From NCBI GenBank assembly GCA_003170935.1, contig PMYA01000173.1, forward strand, positions 1 to 13,622: a DNA stretch of 13,622 nucleotides, in the 5' to 3' direction. A program made the position numbers and the translations under genes. How positions within the stretch are numbered: the first letter of the stretch is position 1; every line of letters begins with the position of its first letter. Shown here piece by piece: positions 1-7,398 of the stretch. The notes beneath the pieces are model-generated. The model had not been told where the DNA came from, ran no database searches, and was given only the letters and a program-made list of their open reading frames with translations. The DNA is from Methanobacteriota archaeon. GTDB taxonomy: Archaea; Halobacteriota; Bog-38; Methanoflorentales; Methanoflorentaceae.

Positions 1-1
1 G

Positions 2-238
2 GTCAGCGAGGTCTCTGCGTTGTACACAGGAGAGCATCGAATTGTTGTGGAGTATAAGGGCAACGCTGATTATTCTGGGTCAAGAGGATCAGGAGTGCTG
101 CTAGTCGTTCCAAAACCAACGCCAACACCTACACCGACTCCAACCCCAACTCCGAGTCCGTCCTCAAGAACGTCAACATCTACCGCAACAACAACACCAA
201 CATCGTCAATACGTACTTCAACGAATGGGACTCGTTAA
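2..238 (+). CDS. C-terminal end of a surface protein with Ig-like repeat and Pro-Thr linker (partial)
   Basis: The frame is open from the left edge of the window, so this is the last ~78 codons of a longer gene whose start lies outside. The first ~36 residues contain GEHRIVVEYKGNADYSGS, which matches the closing strands of bacterial/archaeal Ig-like repeats (Big_3 type, usually 'G.H.i...Y.Gd..Ysgs'). A strict Pro-Thr/Ser alternation follows (DNA 110-160), then a Ser/Thr-rich hydrophilic tail ending at TAA 236-238. Such proteins are normally secreted, with the Pro-Thr stretch acting as a wall- or S-layer-spanning linker. Archaeal examples usually end in a transmembrane or PGF-CTERM anchor. None is present here, so the protein may be released, held by other means, or truncated. 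Exact role unknown; the extracellular location is inferred from composition. Confidence 0.6.
   Translation, partial: VSEVSALYTGEHRIVVEYKGNADYSGSRGSGVLLVVPKPTPTPTPTPTPTPSPSSRTSTSTATTTPTSSIRTSTNGTR
110..160 (+). repeat. Pro-Thr dipeptide repeat tract
   Basis: Seventeen codons, every second one encoding Pro; most of the others encode Thr, with Lys near the start and Ser near the end. All four Pro codons and all four Thr codons appear, so the repeat is kept at protein level rather than arising from simple DNA slippage. It is a typical extended, often glycosylated linker of archaeal surface proteins. Confidence 0.75.
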
Positions 239-320
239 AGTCCAATAAACTAAAAAGTGAAGCTAATTGCTTTCCAGTCCAGATTGAAACACTGACGGCT
301 AAACGTATCGCCACTCTCTC

Positions 321-719
321 TTATTTCTGCAAGGCGTTCGCTGGAAGCCAATCTGCAATCTCCTTGAGATCAACGTTATTTTGGGCAATATCTAATAAAA
401 AGCTCGTTATTTGCGCTTTAGGATCGATAAAGTAACCATTTTTTTCTAAAAATAGGTCGCAGGCTAAGAAACCGGTCCTCTTAGAGCCATCGATGAACGC
501 GTTCGTTCTAATGATACACTCGATTTAGGAAGCAGCTTTCAGGAATATGTCTGGATAAGGCATATAGCCGCGAATGTTTGTTTGTAGCCGGTCAAGGCAA
601 CCCACAAGAAGACTCTCATAAATGCCAGGGTGAAGACAGCTCTCACGCTCCCCTTCAATAGCTCAGATCATTGCATGGTGTATGCTTCGAACTTGTTCTA
701 GTGTCAAATACACGACCAA
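321..719 (-). pseudogene. doc: Doc/Fic-family toxin pseudogene with two in-frame stop codons
   Basis: Read on the minus strand from a TTG at 719 (or GTG at 713), one continuous 133-codon frame ends at TAA 321-323. That length is usual for Doc toxins (about 125-130 aa). It opens with YLTLEQVRSIHHAMI, like the Doc start, and has GIYESLLVGCLDRL in the middle. At 471-503 it carries NAFIDGSKRTG, the counterpart of the Fic/Doc signature HxFx[D/N]GNKRT, followed by FLACDLFLEKNGY. Two nonsense codons break it: TGA at 663-665 (codon 19) and TAA at 525-527 (codon 65). There is no frameshift. The signature His is Asn and the conserved Asn before Lys-Arg is Ser, so activity is doubtful even without the stops. 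Intact Doc proteins phosphorylate EF-Tu/EF-1A-type factors and are held by a small antitoxin; a small frame lies 2 nt upstream. The family call is confident. Loss of function is inferred. Confidence 0.8.
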
Positions 720-721
720 CG

Positions 722-871
722 CTATAACTCCGCAAGTTCTTCAAGCACACCTCGACAGCGCTCAATGGCCTCGTGCAGCATCTTCTCAAATTCATCTACG
801 TGTGTGTGTCTTCGAGTTCCATTCTTCTTCGGTTTGTCTGTGTTATTATTTGACGAATTTCCGGTATGCAC
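722..871 (-). CDS. Small putative antitoxin (or remnant) upstream of the Doc pseudogene
   Basis: A 49-residue frame runs from a GTG at 869-871, inside the last codons of argG but in a different frame, to TAG at 722-724. Only 2 nt separate it from the TTG of the Doc frame. The N-terminal 20 residues are polar (Asn, Lys, Thr, Arg). The C-terminal half, [21 protein letters not shown], looks like an amphipathic helix. Size, position and spacing fit a type II antitoxin translationally coupled to a toxin. I recognise no Phd, AbrB or ribbon-helix-helix domain, and it is shorter than a usual Phd protein (~70-80 aa), so the N-terminus may have been lost. No ATG start and no clear ribosome binding site are present. 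It overlaps argG by 26 bp. The antitoxin role rests on context only. Confidence 0.4.
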   Translation of the reverse strand: MHTGNSSNNNTDKPKKNGTRRHTHVDEFEKMLHEAIERCRGVLEELAEL

Positions 872-2021
872 GGCTTTGAAAACCGTGATATTTGGAGAAT
901 CCTTCGGCGTCGCGTTGGTCGAGCGACTTATCGTTGAATGAGACGAGCTCTTCGGAATACAACGCGTTGGGAGAACTTCGAGCGCGAACGCTTGCCATTC
1001 CTTTGTGCAATAACATCGTGACAGAACCCGTCACTCTTTCTTGCGTCTTATTTATGAATGCTTCAAGGGCCGCGTAGAGCGGCTCATCCAGCAAGCCTTC
1101 GTAGGCAAGCTCTGACCATTCTGAATCGACGAGGTCCTTGAACCTTCGCTCTTGTCGTGTCAGCACAAGCGATTCCAAATCTTTGTGAGCGGTCAGAATA
1201 ACAGTCGCTGCAGGGTGTTCGTAAATCTCCCGTGCTTTCAGGCCTAAAATCCTGTCTTCCATAATGTCGGTTCGTCCAACTCCATGTTTACCTGCAACTT
1301 CGTTAAGCTCTTTTATGAGCTGCAAGCCGCTTAGTCTGGTTCCATTTAACGATATGGGGATGCCTTTTTCGAATTCGAGGCTCAACTGGTGCTGTGCCTT
1401 TGCTTTTGTTGGAGCGGTCGTCCACTCGAAGATGTCGTCTGGTGGGCTACAGGAGGGATCCTCAAGGCGACCTCCTTCAATAGAGCGCGACCACAGGTTT
1501 TCGTCCACGCTATACGGTTTTTCAAAAGTAGTTGATACGTCGATTCCGTGCTCTAGCGCGTATTCAATTTCTTCTGAGCGTGCAAGATTCAGTTCTCGCA
1601 TCGGTGCATGAATCTTATATTTAGACGCACGGAATATGGCTTCAAATCGCAGTTGGTCGTTCCCTTTTCCGGTACAGCCGTGTGCGACTGCTGAGACGTG
1701 CTCCCGGTCTGCCACCTCAAGCACTTTCTTTGCGATGAGTGGTCGGGCAATGGCTTGTCCGAGTGTGTATCCTTCATAGCTGCCGTTTGCCTTTATCAAG
1801 GGAAACAAATACTCTTCGACAAACTCGTTTTTAGCGTCGACAGTGTAATGCTTGTCGCTGAGTCTAGCTCCACGGGCCTCTGCTTTTTCTAAGTCTTCTT
1901 GTGGTTGACCGACATCAACGGTCACGGTTATGACCTTCTCATACTGATACCGGTCTCTCAAAAGGGGAACACATACTGAGGTGTCCAGGCCTCCAGAGAA
2001 TGAAAGCACAACTTTATTCAT
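846..2021 (-). CDS. argG: Argininosuccinate synthase
   Basis: A 391-residue cytosolic enzyme that joins citrulline and aspartate using ATP to give argininosuccinate, the penultimate step of arginine synthesis. The N-terminal PP-loop is SGGLDTS (residues 9-15), in the usual place for the ATP-pyrophosphatase fold. Further family signatures are [25 protein letters not shown] and [25 protein letters not shown]. Length matches the family (~400 aa), with no breaks. The frame is open to a GTG at 2028-2030, but ATG 2019-2021 is chosen because AAGGTGA lies 5 nt before it and residue 1 then aligns with family starts. It lies 47 bp downstream of the RDD gene on the same strand and may be co-transcribed. 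Its 3' end overlaps the small putative antitoxin frame. carAB, which makes the carbamoyl phosphate for this pathway, lies upstream on the same strand. Confidence 0.97.
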   Translation of the reverse strand: MNKVVLSFSGGLDTSVCVPLLRDRYQYEKVITVTVDVGQPQEDLEKAEARGARLSDKHYTVDAKNEFVEEYLFPLIKANGSYEGYTLGQAIARPLIAKKVLEVADREHVSAVAHGCTGKGNDQLRFEAIFRASKYKIHAPMRELNLARSEEIEYALEHGIDVSTTFEKPYSVDENLWSRSIEGGRLEDPSCSPPDDIFEWTTAPTKAKAQHQLSLEFEKGIPISLNGTRLSGLQLIKELNEVAGKHGVGRTDIMEDRILGLKAREIYEHPAATVILTAHKDLESLVLTRQERRFKDLVDSEWSELAYEGLLDEPLYAALEAFINKTQERVTGSVTMLLHKGMASVRARSSPNALYSEELVSFNDKSLDQRDAEGFSKYHGFQSRAYRKFVK

Positions 2022-2026
2022 GGCAA

Positions 2027-2033
2027 TCACCTT
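2027..2033 (-). promoter_or_regulatory. argG ribosome binding site
   Basis: On the minus strand this reads AAGGTGA, complementary to the archaeal 16S rRNA 3' end. It sits 5 nt before the ATG at 2019-2021 and overlaps the alternative GTG at 2028-2030, so it decides the start in favour of the ATG. Confidence 0.7.
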
Positions 2034-2068
2034 GTTACAGCGTCTATAATATGCACGTTAGGGCTACC

Positions 2069-2551
2069 TTAAGCGCGCGAGTGAACGACGGCAGTGTCGG
2101 CGACCATGTCGGAGAACCGCTGTTTTGGATCCCCCTGGGTGAGAAATCCAACGATGAGATCCAGCAGGAAAAGAGCGGCGAAAACTGGCAGCCACGCTTT
2201 CGTAAAGCTTCTTACGAAGGCTTTTGTGTAGCTCATATTGCCTTTGAGCGACTTTACTTTTAAGTCCATAAATCGCTTACCGATCGTCGCTCCTGTAGAT
2301 CCCTCTAGCGCGACGTAGTACCCCCAGACAATTATAAGGCCAAATATAGCAGAAAATCCTGAAAAGAATCCACCATACGTATTCCAGTTCAAGACTAATA
2401 CTGGCACTAATAATATAATTGCCAGTATAACGCTTAAAACAGCGAATATAACCAAGAGAATCAGTGAATCAATGATAAACGCGATTGCTCGTCGCATCCA
2501 AAGGTTTTGGAGTGTGGTATTTGTTCGTACGGCTTCAAACCTTCGCTGCAT
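2069..2551 (-). CDS. RDD-family integral membrane protein
   Basis: A 160-residue membrane protein. Segment one follows the RDD signature: R20-R21-A22 then D28, within RRAIAFIIDSLILLVIFAVL, leading into a long hydrophobic stretch to about residue 54. A second hydrophobic segment spans about 64-82. The conserved cytoplasmic stretch GATIGKRFMDLKV (87-99) follows. The last segment is about 119-138, then DPKQRFSDMVADTAVV, the usual RDD C-terminal Asp-containing motif. Length (~150-160 aa) is typical. Function of the family is poorly defined; some members have been linked to ion transport or exchange, which cannot be decided here. It is upstream of argG on the same strand with a 47-bp gap. No strong ribosome binding site precedes the ATG, so leaderless initiation is possible. 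No functional link to arginine synthesis is evident. Confidence 0.85.
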   Translation of the reverse strand: MQRRFEAVRTNTTLQNLWMRRAIAFIIDSLILLVIFAVLSVILAIILLVPVLVLNWNTYGGFFSGFSAIFGLIIVWGYYVALEGSTGATIGKRFMDLKVKSLKGNMSYTKAFVRSFTKAWLPVFAALFLLDLIVGFLTQGDPKQRFSDMVADTAVVHSRA

Positions 2552-2814
2552 GTTATAGTTTAATGGTAAAACGTGCGAGCTTAAAGTGTTTTCGTTAGTT
2601 GTTTAAACTGTAATTTGTTTCATTTCTGCGATTTTTTTACACAGTCGTGCTAAAATATGATTGCAACCTCAATCTATCTAGTAAGTGTGTGTGTTTTTGT
2701 TTGTGAGCAATAAACGCTGACCTTACTTTAAGGCGCAAGCTTTCGAAGTTAAAAAACTCTCTTTTCGTCGTGCTGCGCTATGTAGAAAATACAGGCAGTT
2801 GGACCCCGATTTAA
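2552..2814. other. Gene-free spacer between the RDD gene and carB
   Basis: This 263-bp AT-rich stretch has no convincing ORF, tRNA or repeat array. It should hold the end of the carAB transcript and the promoter of the RDD gene on the minus strand. A TTTAAG element about 28 nt before the RDD ATG is a weak TATA candidate, and CATATTTTAG (2650-2659 region, minus strand) is another. A short GT-rich tract lies near 2683-2702. I see nothing more in it. Confidence 0.5.
2751..2756 (-). terminator. Oligo-T terminator after carB
   Basis: On the minus strand this is a run of six T about 60 nt past the carB stop, in a T-rich context. Oligo-T tracts are enough for archaeal intrinsic termination. No strong hairpin precedes it, so the call is tentative. 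Confidence 0.4.
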
Positions 2815-5800
2815 CTAGGTCTGAGGCCACAAATCGCTTAAATAGCTGTTTATGGGCCTTATTGTAAGATTCTGAGCTCTGGGTTTGTCGAAATGTTCAA
2901 GCATAGTATGAATAGCGTCAGCTGATGCCCGAGCTCCTTGTACACTTGTAATATACGGCACGCTATTATCAACCGCTGCCCGACGTAGGACGTCTCCGTC
3001 AAGTCTTGATTGCTTCCACGTCGGAGTGTTGATTATCAAGTGTATCCCGTTATTGCGCATCATCTCCAGAAGTTCAGGGCTGTCGGTGAGTTTGGGAACT
3101 CTTTCTACCTCAACGCCGTGTTCTTTCAGATAGTTAGCCGTACCTTGAGTTGCTAACAATTTGAATCCGGCTTTGTACAGCGATTTTGCGATGCCACAAA
3201 GGTCGGGTTTGTCTTCGTCTCTCACCGAGATGAAGACTGTGCCTGAAAGCGGTAGCTCATTGTCACAAGCAAGGGCTGCCTTGTAGAATGCTCTTCCAAA
3301 GTCATAGTCTATACCCATGACTTCTCCGGTACTCTTCATTTCTGGCCCTAATATTGGATCGACACCCGGTAGCTTTTCAAATGGGAGCACAACCTCTTTA
3401 ACGGCGACATGCTTCATTTTAGGCTCGGTTGGACAAAGGTCACGTAAACGGTGGCCCATGATCACCTTAGCAGCGATCTTTGCAAGCGGCAAGCCTGTAG
3501 CTTTTGAGACGAATGGGATTGTCCTACTCGAGCGTGGATTGGCTTCAAGAACATAGACTGTGCCATCTTTTATAGCGATTTGAAGGTTGATTAGACCTAT
3601 TACGTTCAACGCCTTTGCGATCTTCGTAACGTAATCCTTAATGATTTCTTGCGTACTATCATCAATTGACTGAGCCGGAATGACGACAGCAGAGTCACCA
3701 GAATGGATACCTGCCTCTTCGATATGCTCCATTACGGCAGGTACAAGAACTTGATCTCCATCGCTAACCGCGTCGATATCAACCTCGAGAGCGTGCTGCA
3801 AGAATTTATCAATAAGTACGGGGTGTTTTCTCGATACCCTTACTGCCTCATCAATGTAACGGGCTAACTCGGACTCATCGTACACTATCTCCATAGCGCG
3901 ACCACCGAGTACGTATGAAGGCCGGACCAGTAGCGGAAAACCGATACCTCGTGCTATCCCGATTGCATCTTCACGCGACTTAGCAGAACCGCTTTCTGGC
4001 TGGGGTATATCAAGCTGCTTTAACAGTTGAGAAAACCGATCGCGGTCTTCTGCAATGTCGATGGAATCAGGGGACGTACCCAAGATTCTAGTCGGAAGTC
4101 CCCTGCGTTTTATTTCTTTTTCAAGAGGAATTGCGAGGTTTACGGAAGTTTGGCCACCGAATTGCACGAGAACGCCTTGTGGCCGTTCTTTTTCAATGAT
4201 ATTCATTACGTCTTCTAGTGTCAATGGTTCAAAGAAGAGCTTGTCTGACGTATCATAGTCCGTCGAAACCGTCTCAGGATTGTTGTTAATAATATGCGCT
4301 TCTATACCTTCCTCTCGAAGCGCGAGCACCGCGTGAACGGTGCAATAATCAAATTCAATTCCTTGTCCTATCCTGATAGGGCCAGCCCCCACAATAAGCA
4401 CCTTCGTTTTATCTGTGGGAACGATCTCGTTCTGCTGTTCGTAGGTCGAGTAATAGTAAGGGGTCTGCGCTTTAAATTCAGCCGCACACGTGTCTACCAT
4501 TTTGTATGTGACGTTTATGTTATACGTTCTGTGGTGTCTGAGATCTGTGACCTCCTCACGGATAAAGCCGGTCAGTTCAGCGATTTGCTCGTCAGTGAAT
4601 CCGAGACGCTTTGCACGTCGCAGATCGTCAGCTTTTATTTTCTTGGCCTTGCCGTTTCTGTACTTTGCTTGAAGGTGTTTTTCGAAATCGACGATATTCA
4701 AGACCTTTCTTATAAAAAAGGGGTCAATGCTGGTTCTTCGTGCTATTTCCTCGATAGTATGTCCATTCTTAAGCGCGCTGTAGATCTGAAATAGTCTCTT
4801 GTCCGTAGGGACGGATATTAAGTCAATGGGGTCTTTAGAGAAAGAAACCGCTATGTCTAAATCGAGCGACCGGATAGCTTTCTGGAGCGCTTCTTCAAGC
4901 GTTCGACCAATTGCCATCACTTCGCCGGTGCTCTTCATAGCTGTTCCTAAGGAATTATCTGCCCTCGTAAACTTGTCAAAAGGCCACCTTGGAATCTTGA
5001 CGACCGTATAGTCGATAGCTGGCTCAAACGAGGCGGGCGTTTCGTTGGTAACTCGATTCGGGATTTCGATTAGTTGCATCCCAATAGCGATCTTTGCTGA
5101 AACGCGTGCGATCGGGTACCCAGTCGCTTTTGACGCTAGTGCTGATGAACGAGAGACTCGAGGATTTACTTCTATAACGCGGTATTCTCCGTCTTTCACA
5201 GCAAACTGTATGTTGCAGCCGCCTTCTATTTTGAGCGCTCTTATGATACGTATTGAAGCGCTTCGTAGCATCTGATGCTCAACATCAGACAGGGTTTGTG
5301 AAGGCGTCACGACGATCGACTCGCCCGTATGCACACCCATAGGGTCTATGTTTTCCATATTGCAGATCGTAATGCAGGTGTCTCCCGAATCGCGCATGAC
5401 CTCATACTCAAACTCTTTCCATCCGAGGACGCTTTCTTCGACGAGAACTTGGCCGATTCGCGACTTTTTGATCCCGCCTTCGATTATATCCTTCAATTGA
5501 GCGTCAGTTCTGGCTATACCGCTTCCCCCACCTCCAAGAGTGTACGCCGACCGTACTATCACTGGCAAACCCAGTTCGCTGGCCAACCATTGGTAGTCGT
5601 TCGAATCGTAAACCGCGAAGCTTCTTGGGACTCCCTCTCCAATGCCTTCCATCGTTTTTCGAAACTTTTCCCTATCCTCCGCTAAATAGATAGTTTCGAG
5701 TGGTGTTCCGAGCGTTTCAACCCCGTTTTCAGCTAAAACACCCATCTCTGCCAACTCTGCCGTAATATTGAGGCCCGTTTGGCCTCCAAGTCCTGCGATG

Positions 5801-6057
5801 ATCCCATCAGGCTGTTCTAGTTTTATAATAGCGGCAATAATGTCAGGCTTAAGCGGTTCGATATACACGGCATCCGCCATGTTAGGATCTGTCATTATTG
5901 TCGCTGGATTTGAGTTGACTAATGCAACCTTTATGCCTTCTTCACGGAGGGAGGTGCACGCCTGGCTCCCGCTAAAATCGAATTCTGCTGCCTGCCCGAT
6001 TACGATCGGACCAGAGCCAATGAGCAACACTTTTTCTATATCTGCTCTTTTGGGCAT
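2815..6057 (-). CDS. carB: Carbamoyl-phosphate synthase large subunit
   Basis: A 1080-residue, full-length fused CarB (family ~1060-1080 aa). With CarA it uses glutamine-derived ammonia, bicarbonate and two ATP to make carbamoyl phosphate for arginine and pyrimidine synthesis in the cytosol. The two homologous halves are plain: the first pre-ATP-grasp segment KVLLIGSGPIVIGQAAEFD begins at residue 9 and its partner KVLIVGAGPIRIGQGIEFD at about 552. The first ATP-grasp glycine loop is TLGGGGSG (173-180) and the catalytic stretch is EVNPRVSRSSALASKATG (296-313). The second half has YVLGGRAME and EANPRSSRTIPFVSKATG. Residues ~400-545 form the oligomerisation domain. The last ~140 residues form the MGS-like allosteric domain (LLATQGTANYL, HLIINTP). 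Some methanogens split carB; here it is one gene. It lies 31 bp after carA, so the two are probably co-transcribed. No strong ribosome binding site precedes the ATG. Confidence 0.98.
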   Translation of the reverse strand: MPKRADIEKVLLIGSGPIVIGQAAEFDFSGSQACTSLREEGIKVALVNSNPATIMTDPNMADAVYIEPLKPDIIAAIIKLEQPDGIIAGLGGQTGLNITAELAEMGVLAENGVETLGTPLETIYLAEDREKFRKTMEGIGEGVPRSFAVYDSNDYQWLASELGLPVIVRSAYTLGGGGSGIARTDAQLKDIIEGGIKKSRIGQVLVEESVLGWKEFEYEVMRDSGDTCITICNMENIDPMGVHTGESIVVTPSQTLSDVEHQMLRSASIRIIRALKIEGGCNIQFAVKDGEYRVIEVNPRVSRSSALASKATGYPIARVSAKIAIGMQLIEIPNRVTNETPASFEPAIDYTVVKIPRWPFDKFTRADNSLGTAMKSTGEVMAIGRTLEEALQKAIRSLDLDIAVSFSKDPIDLISVPTDKRLFQIYSALKNGHTIEEIARRTSIDPFFIRKVLNIVDFEKHLQAKYRNGKAKKIKADDLRRAKRLGFTDEQIAELTGFIREEVTDLRHHRTYNINVTYKMVDTCAAEFKAQTPYYYSTYEQQNEIVPTDKTKVLIVGAGPIRIGQGIEFDYCTVHAVLALREEGIEAHIINNNPETVSTDYDTSDKLFFEPLTLEDVMNIIEKERPQGVLVQFGGQTSVNLAIPLEKEIKRRGLPTRILGTSPDSIDIAEDRDRFSQLLKQLDIPQPESGSAKSREDAIGIARGIGFPLLVRPSYVLGGRAMEIVYDESELARYIDEAVRVSRKHPVLIDKFLQHALEVDIDAVSDGDQVLVPAVMEHIEEAGIHSGDSAVVIPAQSIDDSTQEIIKDYVTKIAKALNVIGLINLQIAIKDGTVYVLEANPRSSRTIPFVSKATGLPLAKIAAKVIMGHRLRDLCPTEPKMKHVAVKEVVLPFEKLPGVDPILGPEMKSTGEVMGIDYDFGRAFYKAALACDNELPLSGTVFISVRDEDKPDLCGIAKSLYKAGFKLLATQGTANYLKEHGVEVERVPKLTDSPELLEMMRNNGIHLIINTPTWKQSRLDGDVLRRAAVDNSVPYITSVQGARASADAIHTMLEHFDKPRAQNLTIRPINSYLSDLWPQT

Positions 6058-6088
6058 GGTTTATGAGTGCGCATTATATGTAGGCGCT

Positions 6089-7168
6089 TCAAAACGAATT
6101 GCGAACGGTTCCTGTGATTTCGTCGAAAAATGATTTTTCAAGGTCATGTGGGCCAGGTGAAGCTTCTGGGTGATATTGTACGCTCATGATTCGGAGATAT
6201 TCGTTGCGAATGCCTTCAACGGTGTTGTCGTTAGCGTTTACTTGTGTTATTGTCATCTCCCCGCCCGCTTCGAGGTTGACGGCGTACCCGTGGTTTTGGG
6301 CAGTAATATATACACGCTGCGTTCGGAGATCTAAAACGGGTTGATTTGCGCCCCTATGTCCAAATTTAAGCTTAAAAGTCCCTCCACCGAGTGCGAGAGC
6401 TATAATTTGATGCCCAAGACATATTCCGAAGATGGGTAGCTGTCCGGCGAGTTCACGCACCACATCAATCCCATTTTTAGCTTGCATAGGATCGCCAGGG
6501 CCGTTTGAGAGCAGTAGCGCATCAGCCTTGTAGTCTGCCACTTGTTGTCTTGGCGTATCTGAAGGTACGACGATGAGGTCAATGTCTCGACGCTTAAGAT
6601 TGTTCAGCATGTTTCGTTTGACACCAAAATCCATAAGCACGATACGCTTCCCTTTGCCCGGAATGCGGTAGGGCTCTTTGCATGTAACCTCTGAAACGAG
6701 GTCAAGATGAGATATGTCGGGTGCACTACGCGCAAGGTCTATCGCCCTTTTTACATCGGCGTCGCTTCCTCTGGTAGATGGCAATAAGCTTGCCCGCATC
6801 GCGCCTTCGTCACGAATCATGATAGTGACCATTCGCGTATCGATATCCCAGATTCCCGGAATATTTTGGGTTTTGAGAAACCCGTCAAGCGTTTTATCGT
6901 TGGTGGGGTGATCACATAGCTCTCTGATAACAAATCCTTCAGCTTGGATACGGTCTGACTGGCAGTCGTCATAATTTATGCCGTAGTTGCCTACCAACGG
7001 GTATGTAAAAAGCAGGATTTGACCGTTGTAAGATGGGTCGGTTAACGCTTCGACGTAACCGGTATATGGGGTAGCGAAGACAAGCTCGCCTGTTATGGCC
7101 TGCTTAGCGCCAAAATGTTTTCCTACTATCCCGACGCCATTTTCAAATCCTAGTATCGCCTTCGTCAT
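6089..7168 (-). CDS. carA: Carbamoyl-phosphate synthase small (glutaminase) subunit
   Basis: A 359-residue subunit that hydrolyses glutamine and passes ammonia to CarB. The N-terminal CarA domain spans about residues 1-150 (GELVFATPYTGYVEALTDPSY, IPGIWDIDTR). The class I glutamine amidotransferase domain follows. Its nucleophile is Cys250 in FGICLGHQ, and His333 and Glu335 in QYHPEASPGP complete the triad. SNGPGDP (221-227) and QNHGYAVN (291-298) are further family signatures. Length is normal and the gene is intact. It is the first gene of carAB. A likely TATA element near 7245-7255 would give a leader of about 55 nt that contains the inverted repeats at 7188-7217. No good ribosome binding site lies before the ATG. 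Confidence 0.97.
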   Translation of the reverse strand: MTKAILGFENGVGIVGKHFGAKQAITGELVFATPYTGYVEALTDPSYNGQILLFTYPLVGNYGINYDDCQSDRIQAEGFVIRELCDHPTNDKTLDGFLKTQNIPGIWDIDTRMVTIMIRDEGAMRASLLPSTRGSDADVKRAIDLARSAPDISHLDLVSEVTCKEPYRIPGKGKRIVLMDFGVKRNMLNNLKRRDIDLIVVPSDTPRQQVADYKADALLLSNGPGDPMQAKNGIDVVRELAGQLPIFGICLGHQIIALALGGGTFKLKFGHRGANQPVLDLRTQRVYITAQNHGYAVNLEAGGEMTITQVNANDNTVEGIRNEYLRIMSVQYHPEASPGPHDLEKSFFDEITGTVRNSF

Positions 7169-7187
7169 TTCTTCTGCCTGCGCGGAA

Positions 7188-7217
7188 GCAGTTCACGGTG
7201 AACTCTTAGTGGACTGC
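7188..7217 (-). promoter_or_regulatory. Overlapping inverted repeats in the carA leader (candidate operator or RNA switch)
   Basis: The stretch 7190-7204 is a perfect 15-nt palindrome, AGTTCAC-G-GTGAACT. Its first arm can instead pair with GTGGACTGC at 7209-7217 (partner GCAGTTCAC at 7188-7196; 9 bp with one G-U, 12-nt loop). The two foldings exclude each other. The element lies 20-49 nt before the carA ATG, between it and the likely TATA element. It could be a repressor or activator site for carAB, or an RNA structure in the leader. No known regulator is assigned. Confidence 0.45.
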
Positions 7218-7244
7218 CCCTTTTATGCTAATCACGAGTATCCG

Positions 7245-7255
7245 GTAAATAAATT
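7245..7255 (-). promoter_or_regulatory. Candidate carA TATA element
   Basis: On the minus strand this reads AATTTATTTAC, about 80 nt before the carA ATG. With the archaeal spacing of ~25 nt, transcription would start near 7225. A second candidate, GCATAAAAGGGG (7217-7228), would place the start within the palindrome. Sequence match only. Confidence 0.35.
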
Positions 7256-7323
7256 GTTGTGGTTCGCTCAGACATGCAGTCGAAATATGCGAGCTCAATG
7301 AATTAACCTACCTCAGACAAGAT

Positions 7324-7337
7324 CGAAAAGTATAATT
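7324..7337 (+). promoter_or_regulatory. Candidate truA promoter (BRE plus TATA)
   Basis: CGAAAAG followed by TATAATT fits a purine-rich BRE next to a TATA element. Transcription would start near 7360, giving a ~40-nt leader. A second TATA-like element, CTTTAAAG at 7366-7373, has the spacing for a nearly leaderless transcript starting just before the ATG at 7399. The lack of a ribosome binding site before truA favours the second. Confidence 0.4.
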
Positions 7338-7398
7338 TCGGATCGTTCTGCACAATTGTTGAAAGCTTTAAAGATGTCCCTCCTATACTGATGCGTTT

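Noticed and set aside
169..432. Open frame on the plus strand, Asn-rich at the start, continuing past the surface-protein stop
   Set aside because: A frameshift from the Pro-Thr region into this frame would give no anchor or known domain, and most of it lies antisense to the Doc pseudogene, so it is best explained as a chance frame.
663..665. TGA in the Doc frame as a selenocysteine codon
   Set aside because: No archaeal SECIS-like element was seen, Doc has no known selenocysteine there, and a second stop (TAA, never recoded in this way) interrupts the same frame.
869..887. Small hairpin (CACGG with CCGTG arms) near the argG 3' end
   Set aside because: Only five base pairs, within coding sequence and without a following T-tract, so not a terminator.
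2028..2030. GTG as the argG start
   Set aside because: It overlaps the AAGGTGA ribosome binding site, which is well placed for the ATG nine bases later.
2552..2814. Possible tRNA or CRISPR repeat in the spacer after carB
   Set aside because: No GTTCRANNC-type T-arm, no cloverleaf pairing and no regularly spaced repeats were found by eye.
4294..4794. 166-codon plus-strand open frame inside carB
   Set aside because: It is antisense to the conserved carB sequence, has no recognisable domain, and carB is intact across it.
6058..6088. TATA-like ATATAAT between carA and carB as an internal promoter
   Set aside because: It lies only ~20 nt before the carB ATG, so transcription would start inside the gene; co-transcription with carA is simpler.
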